The translations under genes and the position numbers were made by a program. From Desertifilum tharense IPPAS B-1220 (GTDB lineage Bacteria > Cyanobacteriota > Cyanobacteriia > Cyanobacteriales > Desertifilaceae), in the NCBI RefSeq assembly GCF_001746915.1, contig NZ_MJGC01000010.1, forward strand, positions 62,001 to 126,000: a stretch of 64,000 bases of DNA, read 5' to 3'. Shown one piece after another: positions 56,663 through 64,000 of the stretch. How positions within the stretch are numbered: the stretch's first letter is position 1; the number at the start of each line of letters is the position of its first letter. The notes beneath the pieces are model-generated. The model ran no database searches. It was given only the letters and a program-made list of their open reading frames with translations, and was not told the origin of the DNA.

Positions 56663-58408
56663 TCACAAAAGGGTTCCCGGCGGGATCGGCACAATTCCCG
56701 GCACCTCACCTCCCAACATAGCCCCCTTAATATCCCAAAACGTTGCCCCATGCCGCGCCATCACTTGTGCTAACTCCATTTCTGCCCGACGCGGTAGCAT
56801 TGTTTTCCACGATCGCAAGGCTTCGATCGTATTGCCCAACAGTCCCCCTTGGCGATGGGCGGCCAGATATTCGCGATCGCCGCGCCAGCCTTTTGGCACA
56901 TATCCTAACGGAATTAACATCCGGTCGAGGACATCTTTGAGCAGCGTATCTAAACGTTGGAAGCGTTGGGCATCAAAACTTTGGGAATTGTCCTGCATCC
57001 AGCGTCGAATGACCGGATCGTTGAGAACTTCGGCATCTAAGCGATTGATAGCCGCAAACAAGGACTGACAGGAATCTTTAACGCAGGAAGTGGCAGGCGT
57101 CACCACCGAAGCCCCATTTCCCGGCCCGGTGCGATAGCGGGCGCAGGTAAACGCCAGTTCCTGTTCAATGGTTTTGAGCGGATCGAAAGTGCGATCGCCC
57201 AATTTATAAGGCACCGTAAACTCAGGCATCCGCAGCATCACCTCAGAAATCGGTACCGTATACATCCAGCCGCGCTTCAGACTGCCCACATAAGCGTGCC
57301 AGCGAATCGCCCCAGAAATAATGCCTTCCTTGTTATGGGCGTACACCTGGCGATGAACCAGATCGAAGCGCAAATGACCTGTAAATTCATCGCGAATCAC
57401 TTTCGCAAACCCAAAGGAAAAATGTCCCGGTGCCAGTCCTAACGGGGGATTATTCCCCCTAGGGCCGCCCCGCCAGCCAAAGGTATGGATTGTTAAGGCG
57501 ACATCGTTAAGATACCAAAGTTCGCGGGTTCGTCTCTCGCGTAGAGCAGCCGTCCGTTCTGAAGCCGCCAGAACCTTGCTATTGTTATCCACCAAGGTTT
57601 TTTCAATCCGACGTTGGGGCAAATTTTGCCATTTAGAAGCCACATAATAATCTTGCGTTTCCTGGCGTCCTGTCGTCATTTGGGTTGCGACCAGTTGCAT
57701 TGCTTCTAGCGGTTCTAGGGCAGCAACGACAAAAGTCCCCTGACTGTCAGAATGACCGTAGATATACCAACCCCCCGCATTCAGCGGCGATTTTTCAATA
57801 TTCACCAGCGAACTCTGTTCCACAGTCTGTCCGCTACGGATCGCCCCCGCATCCGGACAGGAAACAATCTCTTCAGGGCCGTTAAAGGCTTTGCTGGCGG
57901 GGTTATAGTGCCTAACCCGATAGCGCCGATCTCCCGCCGGGCCAACGAAAGTCACCAAACCCTTTGTCACCCCGGCAATTTGATAGGGTTCGTCTCCAAT
58001 GCTGAGAACCCAACTATTGCCTTCCTGAGTGGCGCTAATTACATTGAGTTCAACCTGCACGTCATCATCCGGACGCGCCCCTGCTAGGGATTCTAGGGGG
58101 CTAACTTTCTGCCACCCGTCGAGGCGTTTGGGATGGATCGCTTGGGTTTTCTCGATGCTATTGTAAGTGGTGCTGTCGAATTTGAGGTCAAGAGTGGCCC
58201 GCGACAGCCAGAGCGTATGGTGGGAGGTGGAATGCCACTTCACCCACGCTTGTTTCCCCACCAGAAAGCGATGGGAAGATGGCGCATTTTGAATTTGGAT
58301 AAAGACCCCCCCGTCGGGTTTTCGTTGGGAAGGTTGGGGTAAAATTAGCCGCCCACTCCACGGCGCGATTGGACGGTAAAGGTTACTGATGGGATTATTC
58401 ATAATCAA
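56663..58408 (-). CDS. Large protein of unknown function
   Basis: 581 residues, no signal peptide or long hydrophobic segment. Features visible: a beta-rich first half (GGVFIQIQNAPSSHRFLVGK, WVLSIGDEPYQIAG, GGWYIYGHSDSQGTFVVAAL), then ELWYLNDVALTIHTFGWRGG, and a Cys-containing segment near residue 440 (FTCARYRTGPGNGASVV, SCVKDSCQSL). Long proteins with this type of ending occur in other cyanobacteria, but I cannot give a reliable family or function. Divergent from moeA. Confidence 0.75.
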   Translation of the reverse strand: MIMNNPISNLYRPIAPWSGRLILPQPSQRKPDGGVFIQIQNAPSSHRFLVGKQAWVKWHSTSHHTLWLSRATLDLKFDSTTYNSIEKTQAIHPKRLDGWQKVSPLESLAGARPDDDVQVELNVISATQEGNSWVLSIGDEPYQIAGVTKGLVTFVGPAGDRRYRVRHYNPASKAFNGPEEIVSCPDAGAIRSGQTVEQSSLVNIEKSPLNAGGWYIYGHSDSQGTFVVAALEPLEAMQLVATQMTTGRQETQDYYVASKWQNLPQRRIEKTLVDNNSKVLAASERTAALRERRTRELWYLNDVALTIHTFGWRGGPRGNNPPLGLAPGHFSFGFAKVIRDEFTGHLRFDLVHRQVYAHNKEGIISGAIRWHAYVGSLKRGWMYTVPISEVMLRMPEFTVPYKLGDRTFDPLKTIEQELAFTCARYRTGPGNGASVVTPATSCVKDSCQSLFAAINRLDAEVLNDPVIRRWMQDNSQSFDAQRFQRLDTLLKDVLDRMLIPLGYVPKGWRGDREYLAAHRQGGLLGNTIEALRSWKTMLPRRAEMELAQVMARHGATFWDIKGAMLGGEVPGIVPIPPGTLL

Positions 58409-58524
58409 TATATTCCTATTCAGGCTTCCGGGAAGGGTTAGTTCAACGGTTGGTTGGTGGATTCAGGATCTCAGGAGGAAGGGTCTGCCCGTACAATTGA
58501 GGGAAGCAACGATCGATCCTCACT

Positions 58525-59772
58525 ATGCTGCCAGTTAACGAAGCCGAAGCCATTATTCTCAACGAAGCTCAACCGATGGGCGTTTCCGATACTGAAATCG
58601 TAGATCTTTGGGAAGCAGTCGGGCGAGTTGTTGCAGTTCCCGTTACCAGCCGGTTGGATTTTCCTCACTGGGATAACTCGGCGATGGATGGATATGCGGT
58701 GCGCTATGCGGATGTGAGTCAGTGCAGTGCTGAAAATCCAGCAATTTTAGACATTATTGAGGAAATTCCGGCAGGCTATGCCCCGCAAATGGCGATCGCG
58801 CCCAGACAAGCCGCCCGCATTCTCACGGGTTCGATGATGCCATCCGGTGCAGATACGGTGGTGATGCAGGAAAATACCCGCACCGAGGGTTCGCAAGTTT
58901 ATATTTTGACAGCGCCGAGTCAGCTAGGGGCGTTTGTTCGCCGCCAAGGGGAGTATTATCAGGCCGGAGCGCCTTTGCTCGATCGCGGTACGCTATTATC
59001 TGCACCGGAAATTGCTGTATTAGCGGCGGCGCAATGCGTGCAGGTTTCGGTGTTTTCTCAGGTGCGGGTGGCGATTATTTCGACGGGCAGCGAGTTAGTC
59101 AGTCCCGATCGACCGCTGCAACCGGGTCAGATTGTAGACTCGAATCAGTATGCGTTGGCGGCGCTGATCGAGCAGGCGGGCGGGGTGCCGCTGATGTTGG
59201 GGATTGTGCCCGATAATCCCCAGGCGATTCGAGAGGCGATCGCAGAAGCAACCCAAATCGCTGATATTATTCTCTCCTCTGGAGGGGTGTCAGTGGGCGA
59301 TTACGATTATGTTGATAGCGTGCTGGCTGACTTGGGGGCTAAGGTGCATTTTCATCAGGTTGCGATTAAACCGGGTAAACCTTTGACGTTTGCGACGTTT
59401 TCCCAATCGATGCAGCCGGAAGGCCGTTCTGTTTTATATTTTGGTTTGCCTGGAAATCCGGTTTCGGCGTTGGTAACGGCTTGGCGGTTTGTGGTTCCGG
59501 CGTTGAAAAAGCGTTCTGGACTGGCAACGGGTTGGCAGCCGAAATGGGCGATCGCGCGATCGCGTCAGCCCCTCAAATCTGATGGACGGCGAGAAACCTA
59601 TTTGTGGGGTCAACTGATCCCTACGGCTCAAGAGAGTGAGTTTGAACTCGCTACCGGCTCTCACAGTTCGGGGAACTTGATTAACTTAGCACGGACGAAT
59701 GCTTTAGCTGTTCTCCCAGTCGGGGAAACGCAGGTTAAGCTAGGGGAAAGAGTCAAAGTTCTCTATTTCTAG
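58525..59772 (+). CDS. moeA: Molybdopterin molybdotransferase
   Basis: 415 residues. Inserts molybdenum into adenylated molybdopterin. Visible landmarks: DFPHWDNSAMDGYAVR, RILTGSMMPSGADTVVMQE, ISTGSELV, LSSGGVSVGDYDYVDSVL and YFGLPGNPVSALV. The C-terminal MoeA domain IV (residues 345-415) is present. Cytoplasmic. Other molybdopterin genes are not in the window. Confidence 0.96.
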   Translation: MLPVNEAEAIILNEAQPMGVSDTEIVDLWEAVGRVVAVPVTSRLDFPHWDNSAMDGYAVRYADVSQCSAENPAILDIIEEIPAGYAPQMAIAPRQAARILTGSMMPSGADTVVMQENTRTEGSQVYILTAPSQLGAFVRRQGEYYQAGAPLLDRGTLLSAPEIAVLAAAQCVQVSVFSQVRVAIISTGSELVSPDRPLQPGQIVDSNQYALAALIEQAGGVPLMLGIVPDNPQAIREAIAEATQIADIILSSGGVSVGDYDYVDSVLADLGAKVHFHQVAIKPGKPLTFATFSQSMQPEGRSVLYFGLPGNPVSALVTAWRFVVPALKKRSGLATGWQPKWAIARSRQPLKSDGRRETYLWGQLIPTAQESEFELATGSHSSGNLINLARTNALAVLPVGETQVKLGERVKVLYF

Positions 59773-59957
59773 TTCAGGTCATCAACCACATTGGATTCGA
59801 GCTAGACAGGTATCGGATTGACTCAACCGAAGAAATCCGCTAGCGCATGATTTCAAGAGCTTAACCCTAGTAAAGATCGGTAGAGGAAAGGTTAACTTAA
59901 TTACCAGGAGCGGCTTAAGTGCTGGCTCTTAAATGAATAGTTTGCTGAGGAATAGAC

Positions 59958-60959
59958 ATGAAACCTGGAATCTTGTGGACTACAGCACTGCTTTTAACGT
60001 TCGGTACATCTACCTCGGCTTTGGCGATTAACCCCGATCACGTTAAGCTATTGCTGGCAACTAAGGCGTGTACGGGTTGCGATCTCAGAGGGGCCAGTTT
60101 TGAAGGCATGGATTTGCGCGGTGCTAATCTGGCGGGGGCGAATTTAGAAGATGCGCGGCTGCGAAGCACCAATCTTGAGGGCGCAAATCTGGCAGGTGCA
60201 ACTCTGGAACGGGCGAATTTAGAGCGCGCTAGACTGCGAAATGTGAATTTGACCAACACGACTCTGCGCCGCACAAATCTGGCTAGAGCCGATTTAGAAC
60301 GCGCAACGCTTCAGGGTGCGCGATTGGGGGATGCGAATTTACCGGGGGCGAATTTGCGACGCGCCGATCTCAGATCGGCCGATCTCAGAGATGTGGTTTT
60401 GTTAGACGCGAATTTAGAACGGGCAAACTTAGAACGCGCGAATCTGGATGGGGCGGATTTACGCCGCGCCAATTTGAGCAATGCTAACCTCCGACGCGCC
60501 AATACGCGGGGGGTGAGAACGGATGGGGCTAATTTGAGCGGGGCGGATCTGAGCAATACGGATCTGGCTCGCGATCGCGATCGCCGCACCAGCGATGGCG
60601 ATTGGCGTTGGGACGATCGCCGCACCAGCGATGGCGATTGGCGCTGGGATGATGGCCGCAGTTCTGACAGCCGCAGCCGAGTTCGCCTGGAGTTTATTTC
60701 GGAAACTCGCGATAATGTGCGCGTTGAGATTGTCGGTAATTCGACTCGCCAAACGCTTTCTTTCTCTGGAAACCAAACGCGGCGTTCTTTGGATGTTCCT
60801 CCCGGAAATTATGAGTTACGTTTTATTGAAGGGGGGCGCAATCGGGTTTGGCGTTCGGGTTCTTTAGATACGGGACGAGCCAATCGTTTAGCGGTGATCT
60901 TTAATCAATCCGCGCAACGGGTTGAAATTGAAGATCCCTCTCGCAGCGGCAGCCGTTAA
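59958..60959 (+). CDS. Exported pentapeptide repeat protein with C-terminal beta domain
   Basis: 333 residues. Signal peptide (MKPGILWTTALLLTFGTSTSALA), then LLATKACTGCDLRGASFEG with a CxxC pair, then pentapeptide repeats to about residue 205. A charged linker contains two near-identical 12-residue units (RRTSDGDWRWDD) encoded by a 36-bp DNA repeat at 60579-60650 that includes HIP1-like bases. The final 100 residues (VRLEFISETRDNVRVEIVG, LDVPPGNYELRFIEGG) look like a small beta-sandwich. Probably periplasmic or outer-surface. Function unknown. Confidence 0.9.
   Translation: MKPGILWTTALLLTFGTSTSALAINPDHVKLLLATKACTGCDLRGASFEGMDLRGANLAGANLEDARLRSTNLEGANLAGATLERANLERARLRNVNLTNTTLRRTNLARADLERATLQGARLGDANLPGANLRRADLRSADLRDVVLLDANLERANLERANLDGADLRRANLSNANLRRANTRGVRTDGANLSGADLSNTDLARDRDRRTSDGDWRWDDRRTSDGDWRWDDGRSSDSRSRVRLEFISETRDNVRVEIVGNSTRQTLSFSGNQTRRSLDVPPGNYELRFIEGGRNRVWRSGSLDTGRANRLAVIFNQSAQRVEIEDPSRSGSR
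60579..60650 (+). repeat. Two 36-bp tandem units in a coding linker
   Basis: Units at 60579-60614 and 60615-60650 are nearly identical, start with GATCGCCGCACC, and each encodes the same 12 residues. The upstream HIP1 doublet GCGATCGCGATCGCC (60571-60585) overlaps the first unit. The unit length is a multiple of three. Confidence 0.85.
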
Positions 60960-61012
60960 TCAGGGAGAGTTAGCGCGATCGCCCAATTGCAATATTTAAT
61001 ACTATTTTTTTT

Positions 61013-61040
61013 GGGTTTCTTAACAAGAAACCCCTTTTTT
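61013..61040 (+). terminator. Strong intrinsic terminator after the exported pentapeptide gene
   Basis: GGGTTTCTT (61013-61021) pairs perfectly with AAGAAACCC (61025-61033) over 3 nt, followed by CTTTTTTAT. On the other strand the stem is followed by a T-run as well, so it may act in both directions. Confidence 0.9.
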
Positions 61041-61159
61041 ATGGGGAGGTTTTCAGTAAAATCCGAAGTTGAATCTCTTCATTGACTCTAAAACCAATCA
61101 GTGCTAAAATTACCCTGGTAAATTAGTACCCAGTCAGCCGAATCAACCCTGTCGATCGT

Positions 61160-61305
61160 AACGTGCGATCGCGCAGTTTAAAGGAAGAGCGGAGGAACCA
61201 AGTGTCCTAAACGGGGCGTATCTCAAATCCAATTAAGGAGTCGATCCTTAAGGAGAGAGGGGGATCTTCCAACCCTAGCCCGTCAGCTAACTTCGTAGGC
61301 AATGG
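61160..61305 (+). promoter_or_regulatory. c-di-AMP riboswitch (ydaO-yuaA class)
   Basis: The conserved elements occur in order: an AGAGCGGAGGAACCAAG element (about 61185-61202), ACGGGGCGTATCTC (about 61211-61224), a variable stem (TTAAGGA against TCCTTAA), AACCCTAGCCCGTCAGCTAA (about 61271-61290) and CTTCGTAGGC. These match by memory the B. subtilis ydaO motif (GCGGGGGACCC, GGGGTGAATCC, CCGTCAGCTAACCTCG). It lies 316 nt before the start of an ArsB/NhaD-type transporter, on the same strand. c-di-AMP riboswitches usually switch expression off when c-di-AMP is high and commonly control ion or osmolyte transport. Confidence 0.85.
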
Positions 61306-61621
61306 AAGAAGATTGAAGAGACAGCATTTTCACAAAAAAATGACCTGCACTCGTCAGCTTCTCTAGACTGAGATTAAACGTGCAACCCTAATTGCCTGAC
61401 AAAACATGGCTAGGTTAGGTCAAGCTTGAGGCAACCTAACACAACACCCAGAAGAGTTGTCAGTCAACCAGCCGCATCCCTCTGAATGGCTCAAACTCAA
61501 GAGAGATTCGATTGACATTTCTTTAGGTGGCTCGGCAGATAGTATACCCGATCGACAAACGTTCTTTCCCAAAAAGATACGCTCGCCGATCGATCTTGCA
61601 TAATTGACGTAGAAAGGTGCT
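61306..61621 (+). promoter_or_regulatory. Long leader between riboswitch and transporter gene
   Basis: 316 nt without a credible gene. GTTAGGT (near 61413) can pair with ACCTAAC (near 61435), and ACAAC (near 61441) with GTTGT (near 61456), which may form the expression platform. No stem followed by a T-run is evident, so the switching mechanism is not clear. A minus-strand frame crossing it (61420-61770) overlaps the transporter start and is spurious. Confidence 0.4.
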
Positions 61622-62959
61622 ATGGAAAACTGGTCTTCTCTCGTTGCAACGGTAACGTTCATTAGCGTCATCGTCTTAATCATGACTGAGTGGATGCACC
61701 TTACCATTGCAGCTTTTTTAGGTGCATTGCTTCTAGTTTTCACCCATGTCATGACCTTAACAGAGGCCATTGGCTATATCAGTAATAGCTACTCAACCTT
61801 AGCACTCTTTTTTGGTGTAATGGTTATTGTAAGAGCCTTTGAGCCGACCAAAATCTTTGAATACCTAGCCACTCAAATTGTTATTTTAGCCCAAGGTCAA
61901 GGCAAGCGACTCTTATTAGGAATTGTAGCCATTACAGCCCCAATTTGTGCTGTTTTACCGAATGCAACAACCGTCATGCTGCTAGCACCACTGATTCCGC
62001 CAATGGCCGAAGAAATTGGCGTTGATTTTGTGCCCTTGCTCATCTTAATGGTATTTGTCGCCAACAGCGCTGGATTATTAACCCTAGTTGGAGATCCAGC
62101 AACTTTTATTGTCGGCGATGCAATTAATATCAGTTTTTCCGACTACTTAACCCGTCTCAGCTTGGGGGGATTGCTCGCTATTATTGCAGTCACCGTCACT
62201 CTCCCCTTTGTCTTTCGGCAAATTTGGCATAAAAATTTAGATAACCTGAATAAACTGCCTCATCCTCAAATCAATCACCCGCGAACATTAGCAGTCGGTA
62301 GCTTAATTTTTGCCTTCGTTCTGCTCTTTTTCACCATTGGCGAATCTCTCCCCATTCCCATTTCTCCAGCAGCCGTTGCTCTGATGGGGGCTGCTTTAGC
62401 GATGCTGCTCGCCCATCACAGTAAAATTGATACCGTCAATCATATTTTGCGCGATTTAGATTGGAGTACGCTGATTTTCTTTATGAGCGTTTTCGTGCTG
62501 ATTGGCGGGTTAGAAAAAACAGGCGTAATTGCTGGACTTTCTAACGTCCTAGCAGTTATCTTGCAACAAAATATTGCAGTTGGCTCCATTTTGCTGTTGT
62601 TTATCGTCGGCTTGCTGTCCAGTTTGGTGCCAAATATTCCTTTAGTGGTTGCAATGGTTCCTTTGCTGAAACAATATCTCGTCAATGTGGGATTAGCCGG
62701 ATCGGAAATTCTACCTTCTAACTTTTCTGGACAACTTCCACCCGCAGTTTTACCCCTGTTTTATGCCATGATGTTTGGTGCAACTCTAGGGGGGAACGGT
62801 ACCCTGGTGGGGGCATCTTCTAATATTGTTGCTGCTGGAATTTCTGAATTGCACGGTCGGCGAATTTCATTTAGAACATTTCTCAACTACAGTATTCCCA
62901 TTGCATCCATTCAGCTTGTTGTGGCGGCTCTCTACGTTACCTTCCGATTTTTGCTCTAG
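61622..62959 (+). CDS. ArsB/NhaD-superfamily (SLC13-like) ion transporter
   Basis: 445 residues, about 11-12 membrane helices, of the ion transporter superfamily that includes ArsB, NhaD, CitM and SLC13. Two inverted-repeat motifs are visible: LPNATTVMLLAPL with LLTLVGDPATFIVGDA in the first half, and LVPNIPLVVAMVPLL with GATLGGNGTLVGASSNIVAAG in the second. Substrate might be Na+/H+, dicarboxylate or anion; the motifs are closest to the ArsB/P-protein group. AAGG lies about 5 bp before the ATG. Control by a c-di-AMP riboswitch suggests a role in ion or osmotic balance. Confidence 0.88.
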   Translation: MENWSSLVATVTFISVIVLIMTEWMHLTIAAFLGALLLVFTHVMTLTEAIGYISNSYSTLALFFGVMVIVRAFEPTKIFEYLATQIVILAQGQGKRLLLGIVAITAPICAVLPNATTVMLLAPLIPPMAEEIGVDFVPLLILMVFVANSAGLLTLVGDPATFIVGDAINISFSDYLTRLSLGGLLAIIAVTVTLPFVFRQIWHKNLDNLNKLPHPQINHPRTLAVGSLIFAFVLLFFTIGESLPIPISPAAVALMGAALAMLLAHHSKIDTVNHILRDLDWSTLIFFMSVFVLIGGLEKTGVIAGLSNVLAVILQQNIAVGSILLLFIVGLLSSLVPNIPLVVAMVPLLKQYLVNVGLAGSEILPSNFSGQLPPAVLPLFYAMMFGATLGGNGTLVGASSNIVAAGISELHGRRISFRTFLNYSIPIASIQLVVAALYVTFRFLL

Positions 62960-63032
62960 GCTTGCTCTCAAGCATTGCTGGCTCTGCTAAAGTTTGAGAA
63001 TATCAAATACGGTATTTAAAGCTTAAATTGCA

Positions 63033-63965
63033 ATGACGGCAACTCTCAATCCCAACTCTAGTCTTGGACTGACCTCTCGTTTAGTCAATGGTATCTTAGC
63101 CATTAAGCCTCTCGCTGACCTGGCGAAACACCGAGCGCGGACAATGATGATTCAGCGGGCCGAAAAGATTGGCGTACCGTGGCGTCAGCAGGTAGAAACG
63201 CTGCGCGCTCATGACTGGGAAGGGGAATTCGCAGCAGTCCAAAATTCTCAATTGCGCTATCCCGATTACTATGTCACCTCTTTCCACGCTTATGACGAAG
63301 GAAATCTGAGTTGGGATGCGGCTTTAGAGGTGGAAGTTGCAGCGAAAGCCGTTCATGCGGGAATTTGGAAAGATGCAGGCGCTCAAGGGGATGCAAAACT
63401 CCGCCAAAGCTATCACGATTTGCTGCAAGCTCATCTGTCTCAGCCTCCCCAAGATATTCTAGATCTCGGCTGTAGCGTTGGGATGAGTACGTTTGCCCTA
63501 CAAGCGCTTTATCCCCAAGCCAAGATTACTGGGATTGATTTATCGCCTTATTTTCTATCTGTGGCTCGGTACAGTCAAACTCAGTCCCAACTTCAGGGGA
63601 TTAACTGGGTTCATGCGGCGGCGGAAAGTACCGGCTTACCGGATGCGTCGTTCGATCTGATCTCGATTTTCTTAATGTGTCACGAACTGCCCCAGTCTGC
63701 AACCCGGCAAATTTTCCAAGAAGCGCGGCGCTTGTTGCGTCCTCAAGGGCATCTGGCAATTATGGATATGAATCCTCAGTCGGAAATTTATGCCAAAATG
63801 CCCTCTTATATCTTGACGTTGCTCAAGAGTACGGAACCTTATCTCGATGAGTATTTTACGCTGGATATTGAGGAGATGCTGGTGAGTACGGGTTTCCAGT
63901 CTCCTAAGATTATTCCTAATAGTCCGCGCCACCGGACGGTGATTGCTCAGGTTCAAGATGCGTAA
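63033..63965 (+). CDS. Class I SAM-dependent methyltransferase
   Basis: 310 residues. Motif I LDLGCSVGMSTFAL (about residue 147), motif II with the acidic GIDLSPYFLSVAR, motif post-I ASFDLISIFLMCHELP, and LLRPQGHLAIMDMNP. An N-terminal helical part of about 130 residues precedes the methyltransferase fold (SWDAALEVEVAAKAVHAGIW). Substrate unknown; lipid or small-molecule methylation is common for this shape. Follows the transporter by 73 bp on the same strand. Confidence 0.88.
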   Translation: MTATLNPNSSLGLTSRLVNGILAIKPLADLAKHRARTMMIQRAEKIGVPWRQQVETLRAHDWEGEFAAVQNSQLRYPDYYVTSFHAYDEGNLSWDAALEVEVAAKAVHAGIWKDAGAQGDAKLRQSYHDLLQAHLSQPPQDILDLGCSVGMSTFALQALYPQAKITGIDLSPYFLSVARYSQTQSQLQGINWVHAAAESTGLPDASFDLISIFLMCHELPQSATRQIFQEARRLLRPQGHLAIMDMNPQSEIYAKMPSYILTLLKSTEPYLDEYFTLDIEEMLVSTGFQSPKIIPNSPRHRTVIAQVQDA

Positions 63966-64000
63966 AGTTTAGTAAACTTTTTGGCGTAACTTGCATAAAA

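Noticed and set aside
61420..61770. 116-residue minus-strand frame over the transporter start
   Set aside because: Overlaps the riboswitch leader and the transporter; no homology.

Overview
This is a chromosomal segment of a cyanobacterium, most likely a filamentous one. The octamer GCGATCGC (HIP1) and its partial forms occur throughout, including inside genes. Many genes are typical of the phylum: a CRR6-type NDH-1 maturation factor, a CHASE2 cyclase, DUF928, REC-DUF3685, DUF4351, pdhB with secD and secF, and a group 2 sigma factor. Heptanucleotide short tandem repeats of the STRR type known from cyanobacteria are also present. I see no tRNA, rRNA, CRISPR array, insertion sequence or prophage.

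Layout. 1-2080: the 3' part of a non-ribosomal peptide synthetase (adenylation plus methyltransferase domain, minus strand). It lacks its N-terminal part, is interrupted in frame by 39-bp repeats, and runs off the window edge. 2080-9200: sat, argJ, gatB, a DUF4351 protein and a phosphodiesterase-superfamily protein. 9300-14100: two tandem GT2 glycosyltransferases and a GH31 alpha-glucosidase. 14100-23800: a signalling block. On the minus strand it holds an exported TPR-CHAT protein, DUF928, a CHASE2 nucleotide cyclase, an MBL-fold hydrolase and a cyclic-nucleotide-binding MscS channel. A divergent FecR protein faces it. 23800-33750: an SLH protein, a thioredoxin-like ferredoxin, a Fur/PerR regulator, crr6, a fasciclin lipoprotein, a pentapeptide protein, a CBS protein, an orphan 640-residue protein and an ATP-grasp ligase. 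33960-39540: a hybrid CheA-type kinase, cytochrome b561-like protein, mntP, cheB and an exported protein. 39780-48340: a sigma factor, a J-domain/pentapeptide fusion, secF, secD, pdhB and two pentapeptide proteins. 48340-58410: REC-DUF3685, a repeat-rich membrane protein, a NACHT/pentapeptide NTPase and two unrecognised proteins. 58500-64000: moeA, a secreted pentapeptide protein, a c-di-AMP (ydaO-type) riboswitch ahead of an ArsB/NhaD-superfamily transporter, and a methyltransferase.

Main points. (1) The 14.1-23.8 kb block can be read as a complete second-messenger circuit: envelope-facing sensor parts, a cyclase, a possible hydrolase and a cyclic-nucleotide-gated channel, in close same-strand order. 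This is inferred from gene content and spacing. (2) A well matched c-di-AMP riboswitch precedes an ion/anion transporter. (3) Six genes within 33 kb carry pentapeptide repeats; three share a short N-terminal motif and one is fused to a NACHT NTPase. (4) Composite heptamer repeats sit in inverted orientation on both sides of the remaining NRPS adenylation core and stay in frame. (5) A promoter, stem and terminator-like hairpin at about 41.04-41.17 kb suggest an unannotated small RNA.
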